Shown in pieces: positions 60,717-64,000 of a stretch of 64,000 bases of DNA. The DNA comes from Alistipes sp. (GTDB lineage Bacteria > Bacteroidota > Bacteroidia > Bacteroidales > Rikenellaceae), in NCBI GenBank assembly GCA_017408825.1, contig JAFQTX010000001.1, positions 20,406-84,405 of the forward strand, given 5' to 3'. Numbering within the stretch: the first letter of the stretch is position 1; each line of letters starts with the position of its first letter. The position numbers were made by a program, and so were the translations under genes. Under the pieces are notes generated by a model that did not search any database, was not told where the DNA came from, and saw nothing but the letters and a program-made list of their open reading frames with translations.

Positions 60717-62054
60717 TTATTTCAAAGTGATGCTCTTCCAAGTATATCCTGCCCATGTATTATTGGCAAGGTCGGGAGCAAGGCCTTCAACATTTCCCTG
60801 ATCCTTATTAAGAACAAGGTGACAACCGCCAATTTGGTATCCGAGGTCATAAAACACCTCTCCACTGTTGTCGTTAATGGCAGTAACCACCGAGCCAAAT
60901 GTTAATGTCTCCAAATAATAGCAAGCCCAAAAGCCTCTATCACCTACAGTTGTCACTTTGGGGAGAGTGATGCTTTTAAGCACATCACAAACATAGAATT
61001 CATATTCTACAATTTCCGTAACATCTTGATAAATCAGATCAACAGTACCCCAATAGCTGTCATTTTTTTCGTCCCAATAAGCATAAGTTAGTTGCTCAAA
61101 AGCAAGAGATACTATCGGAGTAAGATATCCGCTCATAAGAAGCTTCGCCGGTTGGCTACCTGTTACGATAATTGTGGTATGTCCATTTTCTATATAGCTT
61201 TTGAGTAATTCCACCATAGCTGCAAGATCATCTTCGGTAGCTTCGGTTTTACCTCCCAAAGTGCTGTCTATGATAGGTGTTGCATCCAATGCATAGCTCT
61301 TATTGGGCTCTGTGCCATTAGGGTTCTTCTCTGCGGTAAAGGTGTAATCTTTAAGAGTTATATCGCCCTGCTTCACAGTTACGGTTGCATCCTCTGCAAA
61401 CACGCCATAAAGGAAAGCGTTGCCGTTGTTGTCAGTGGTAAGGGTGTATGCCGCTGTTGCTACCTCGGTCGCTCCTGCTGGAGTGAAGTTTGTCGTAGTA
61501 ACAGTCAGCGTTTGGTTTGCCAATCCAGCTATGCGCAAGCGGCTGTAGGTGCGTCCGCTTTCAAAATTGATGTCAAGTGTATTTTCGCTAATGGTGGTTC
61601 TGGCAAGGATGTATTCTGCCTCTCCGTACTGCTTACCTTCAAGAAGTCCGATGGTCTTGTTCGACTTGATTTCGCAATCGGGAGCATAGACGGCAGTAAT
61701 CGTGGGAGTCTCGTTTTCGAGATAGCTCAATGTGCCACCATCAGATTCCCAAGTATTGTTTTCAGCATCAAAAGTCAGTGTCACCGCTTGGTCTCCGTAC
61801 TTTTGGGAATACAAGTGTACAAGAATCTTGTCACCATCCTCCCACGCACTCTTTCCCGCATCTTCCAAGCCGATGGTACGGGTTGCCACTCCCTCACCAA
61901 AGGCAGGAAAGTCGCCTACTACGAATTGCAGACTACCTTTATTGACGGGCTGTAATGCCTCATCCAACTCGTTGCTGCACGATGCAAATAAAGATGAGAG
62001 TGCAAAGATGAAAGATGAAAGTTTAATCCAATTCAGTATATTATTCTTTCGCAT
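60717..62054 (-). CDS. Fimbrillin-like lipoprotein with C-terminal BspA-type LRR segment
   Basis: A 445-residue lipoprotein. IKLSSFIFALSSLFASC is a lipoprotein signal. Residues ~35-260 look like a fimbrillin/Mfa2-type N-terminal domain: ATRTIGLEDAGKSAWEDGDKILVHLYSQ, TITAVYAPDCEI, LARTTISENTLDINFESGRTYSRLRIAGL. This is the pattern of Bacteroidales FimA-superfamily tip or shaft proteins. The last ~130 residues have LRR_5-like repeats (LKSITLPKVTTVGDRGFWACYYLETLTFGSVV). It probably sits on the cell surface and takes part in adhesion. It follows another fimbrillin-like gene by 15 nt. Confidence 0.8.
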   Translation of the reverse strand: MRKNNILNWIKLSSFIFALSSLFASCSNELDEALQPVNKGSLQFVVGDFPAFGEGVATRTIGLEDAGKSAWEDGDKILVHLYSQKYGDQAVTLTFDAENNTWESDGGTLSYLENETPTITAVYAPDCEIKSNKTIGLLEGKQYGEAEYILARTTISENTLDINFESGRTYSRLRIAGLANQTLTVTTTNFTPAGATEVATAAYTLTTDNNGNAFLYGVFAEDATVTVKQGDITLKDYTFTAEKNPNGTEPNKSYALDATPIIDSTLGGKTEATEDDLAAMVELLKSYIENGHTTIIVTGSQPAKLLMSGYLTPIVSLAFEQLTYAYWDEKNDSYWGTVDLIYQDVTEIVEYEFYVCDVLKSITLPKVTTVGDRGFWACYYLETLTFGSVVTAINDNSGEVFYDLGYQIGGCHLVLNKDQGNVEGLAPDLANNTWAGYTWKSITLK

Positions 62055-62069
62055 AATCTTATCCTCCTA

Positions 62070-63041
62070 TTAGTTTAAGTCTTCCTCATTGTTCCAACCA
62101 CCAGGGAAATCGGTATCTGTAGTGGTAGGTGTCAGTGTCACCTTATCCTTACCTACCTTAAGGTCGAAGGTGTAGTGAGTGCCAGCTTTAAGAAGAGCTT
62201 CGTTCACATCTATGGTCTCGGGATTATCTACTAACTTAACCGTCTTTTCCTCACCGTTCACTTTTAGTGTTAGTAGAGTCCATTCGGTAGGAATAATGAT
62301 TTCGTCGTCATTATTAAGCTCACGGTTAGTTGTAAGCATTGCGGTATAAGTCCCGTATGTATTATCTTCAAAAGGTATTACATCTATAATCCCGTAATTA
62401 ATATTCCATCCAATAAATTCATCATTAATATTATCATCAGGGTCATTATAGTGGGACGAGTCAAAGCTCTTAAAACGCACATCCGTAATTTCAGGTGTTT
62501 CGTCATACTCGCTGCCAAAGGTGATATTTCCAACAGTAACTTTTGCCAATCCGTGAATGAAATGAGCGTTGATGATGGGATTATCAGCCGTAGGAAGAGC
62601 TACTTCCCCGGTAGGTATCATCCAATCATATCTGAGCAAATCATCAGACTGGTCACAAATTAGATTATCCTCATCTGTTATAAATTGGCCGTAATTCAAA
62701 CATACATAGAGATCCTTTTCGTTTATATCAGAAAATCCAATGTATGCATATACTTTTTCAAGCACCTCAAAATCGCATACCTTCATCGGATTATCGCTAA
62801 CCCATTCGCCACCTTGATAGATGTATTTGAAAAAATCTGATTTCCATACTCCATTCGTCCTTGATCCTATACAGACGGTCATTATCTGTCCTTCAGTAAA
62901 GCCATCATTATTGCCGTCAAAAGCTGTGGCACGAGTTGCCAGACGGATTTCCTGCCCCTGCGGAGTGAAGTCATCCACCTGCGAGCAGGCGGCAAAGGCA
63001 AAAGCCAGCGCTGCAAGGGCTATATATTTATATGTTTTCAT
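62070..63041 (-). CDS. Fimbrillin family lipoprotein
   Basis: A 323-residue lipoprotein. MKTYKYIALAALAFAFAAC is the signal with Cys19. The ATRATAFDGNNDGFTEGQIMTVCIG segment and later NPIINAHFIHGLAKVTVGNITF match the fimbrillin-A family pattern ('DG.F..GD.I.V', 'F.H.LAK..V'). The C-terminus (LLKAGTHYTFDLKVGKDKVTLTPTTTDTDFPGGW) resembles the end strand where W-N-N-G-E motifs occur (WNNEEDLN). It is probably exported and cleaved at an Arg (ATRAT) for fimbria or surface assembly. It lies between a BspA-like gene and a further fimbrillin-like gene, all on the same strand. Confidence 0.85.
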   Translation of the reverse strand: MKTYKYIALAALAFAFAACSQVDDFTPQGQEIRLATRATAFDGNNDGFTEGQIMTVCIGSRTNGVWKSDFFKYIYQGGEWVSDNPMKVCDFEVLEKVYAYIGFSDINEKDLYVCLNYGQFITDEDNLICDQSDDLLRYDWMIPTGEVALPTADNPIINAHFIHGLAKVTVGNITFGSEYDETPEITDVRFKSFDSSHYNDPDDNINDEFIGWNINYGIIDVIPFEDNTYGTYTAMLTTNRELNNDDEIIIPTEWTLLTLKVNGEEKTVKLVDNPETIDVNEALLKAGTHYTFDLKVGKDKVTLTPTTTDTDFPGGWNNEEDLN

Positions 63042-63063
63042 AATTCTTAATGTTTATGGTTAG

Positions 63064-64000
63064 TTATTCGGTTGCTGAAAACTTCACCTCTTTCCAAGTG
63101 AAGCCTCCCCACGCAACGTTTGTACCTGCCGTTGCTTTCAGATCGCCCTCGGCGTTTGCCTGATCGGGATGCAGCGTGAGGGTAATGCCCGAAGAAAGGG
63201 CTTCACCTCCAAACAGGTTTACATTGACATTTGTGATAACAGAGCCGAATGTGATGTTTTCAAGTTTCGTGCACTCTGCGAAAGCTTCATATGTTAATTC
63301 AGTCACTCCCTGCAATGTGATAGAAACCAGTTCAGAGCAGCCTTTGAAAACATTATTACCCATACTGGTCGCTGCAGGAACATTTACAGAAACGAGACTT
63401 GTGCAACGAGTGAAGAGCTGCTGGCTTAGATTCTGAAGTTTAGGCAAATCTACGGTCCGGAGTTGTTTGCAATGCCCAAACACAATAACTCCCGCTGTTT
63501 CTAACGAAGGCAGAGAAACTTCTGTAAGGGCGGTACTGCAGAATGCTGAATATCTAGCCTCTTTCAGCAAAGGCATATCAATGGATGTGATCGCTGTGCC
63601 TTGCAAGCCCCAATCTCCTATAGACTGCACCTTTGGAGCGGTGATGGAAGTCAGATTCGAGCAGTCCAAGAACGCCTGAGCACCAATTTCTGTCACATCG
63701 GGGAGATTGACGGATGCCAGTTGGGTAACTTCTTCATGCGATACTATTTCTACGTTGTTTTCATCCCACTGTGCATTACGGGGGCCAAAAGCAACACCAT
63801 CCCAGTTGGTAGTACCGGGAATCGAAGTCACACCCTTGAGGGTGAGGTGGATACTGCCTTCGGTAACGCCGTCGGTGTCGCAGATGGCACGGCGGATGGC
63901 AGTGATCATCTCGGCTGGTGCATCGGGCTTAAGAGTCACGGTAATGTCGGTCTCGCCTTCCTCCAATGCCTTTGTAACAGTAGCGTTCAACTTGTCTGGT
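63064..64000 (-). CDS. BspA-like leucine-rich repeat surface protein (N-terminus beyond window)
   Basis: The frame is open past 64000 (...PDKLNATVTKALEEGE), so a TTG at 63990 is not the true start. The visible 311 residues start with TDITVTLKPDAPAEMITAIRRAICD, then at least seven LRR_5/BspA repeats of ~23 residues (VTEIGAQAFLDCSNLTSITAPKV; LTEVSLPSLETAGVIVFGHCKQLRTVDLPKL; VTELTYEAFAECTKLENITFG). The end (GGFTWKEVKFSATE) matches the tail of the 60717 protein (AGYTWKSITLK), so both belong to one surface family. Likely adhesin or ligand-binding lipoprotein; first of three co-directional genes in view. Confidence 0.8.
   Translation of the reverse strand, partial: PDKLNATVTKALEEGETDITVTLKPDAPAEMITAIRRAICDTDGVTEGSIHLTLKGVTSIPGTTNWDGVAFGPRNAQWDENNVEIVSHEEVTQLASVNLPDVTEIGAQAFLDCSNLTSITAPKVQSIGDWGLQGTAITSIDMPLLKEARYSAFCSTALTEVSLPSLETAGVIVFGHCKQLRTVDLPKLQNLSQQLFTRCTSLVSVNVPAATSMGNNVFKGCSELVSITLQGVTELTYEAFAECTKLENITFGSVITNVNVNLFGGEALSSGITLTLHPDQANAEGDLKATAGTNVAWGGFTWKEVKFSATE

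Overview
The window is chromosomal DNA from a member of the order Bacteroidales. Evidence: many genes are preceded by the Bacteroidota promoter pair (TTTG, 19-20 nt, TAnnTTTG), surface proteins are lipoproteins with BACON, FISUMP, fimbrillin and BspA-like repeats, and the serC-serA-DUF1015 order and a 36-nt-repeat type II-C CRISPR locus are typical. GC-rich core genes rich in GAG and CGT codons would fit a Rikenellaceae/Alistipes-like genome, but the genus is inference.

Layout. 1-3.5 kb: BACON lipoproteins and an unusual ion channel. 3.6-10 kb: mscL, a prolyl-tRNA editing protein, galK and serC-serA-DUF1015, separated by repeated structured hairpins. 10.5-11.7 kb: two AT-rich orphan genes. 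12.1-18.1 kb: a tight housekeeping operon (yicC, gmk, nadD with a C-terminal extension, DUF3109, a YqiA-like esterase, an M23/LysM peptidase, fmt). 18.2-27.5 kb: Lpt-type permease and metal ABC permease on the minus strand, then mtaB, a sensor-like membrane protein, trkH, a SPOR protein and a FISUMP lipoprotein. 27.8-31.8 kb: an MBOAT plus two DHHW proteins (extracellular O-acylation). 31.9-38.2 kb: rdgB, a nitroreductase, a HAD phosphatase, envelope proteins and a transglutaminase-like protein.

38.4-54.0 kb is a defence island at the 3' end of tRNA-Arg(UCU). The 14-nt end of the tRNA region recurs in direct orientation at 53984, which would make a 15.5-kb integrated element. It starts with a tyrosine recombinase flanked by ~204-bp inverted repeats that run into the tRNA 3' end. 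Inside are an unknown gene, a retron-like system (candidate structured RNA, a 73-residue one-TM protein, a reverse transcriptase), AbiH, AbiEi/AbiEii, an AAA ATPase with a RloB-type TOPRIM partner, a DUF1016 nuclease and a TOTE-type primase-helicase-PLD protein. Two different intergenic direct repeats (DR1, 174 bp; DR2, 117 bp) occur in the order DR1-cargo-DR2 twice, as if cargo had been exchanged between fixed borders. Four defence genes carry small lesions (single stops or 1-nt shifts).

54.2-60.3 kb is a complete type II-C CRISPR-Cas locus: divergent tracrRNA with promoter, anti-repeat and UUCG terminator, cas9, cas1, cas2, a leader promoter and an array of 13 repeats and 12 spacers. 60.7-64.0 kb holds fimbrillin-like and BspA-like surface lipoproteins on the minus strand; the last runs off the window.

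Functional calls come from reading motifs by eye. RNA structures, att sites and inactivation calls are inferences from the single sequence.
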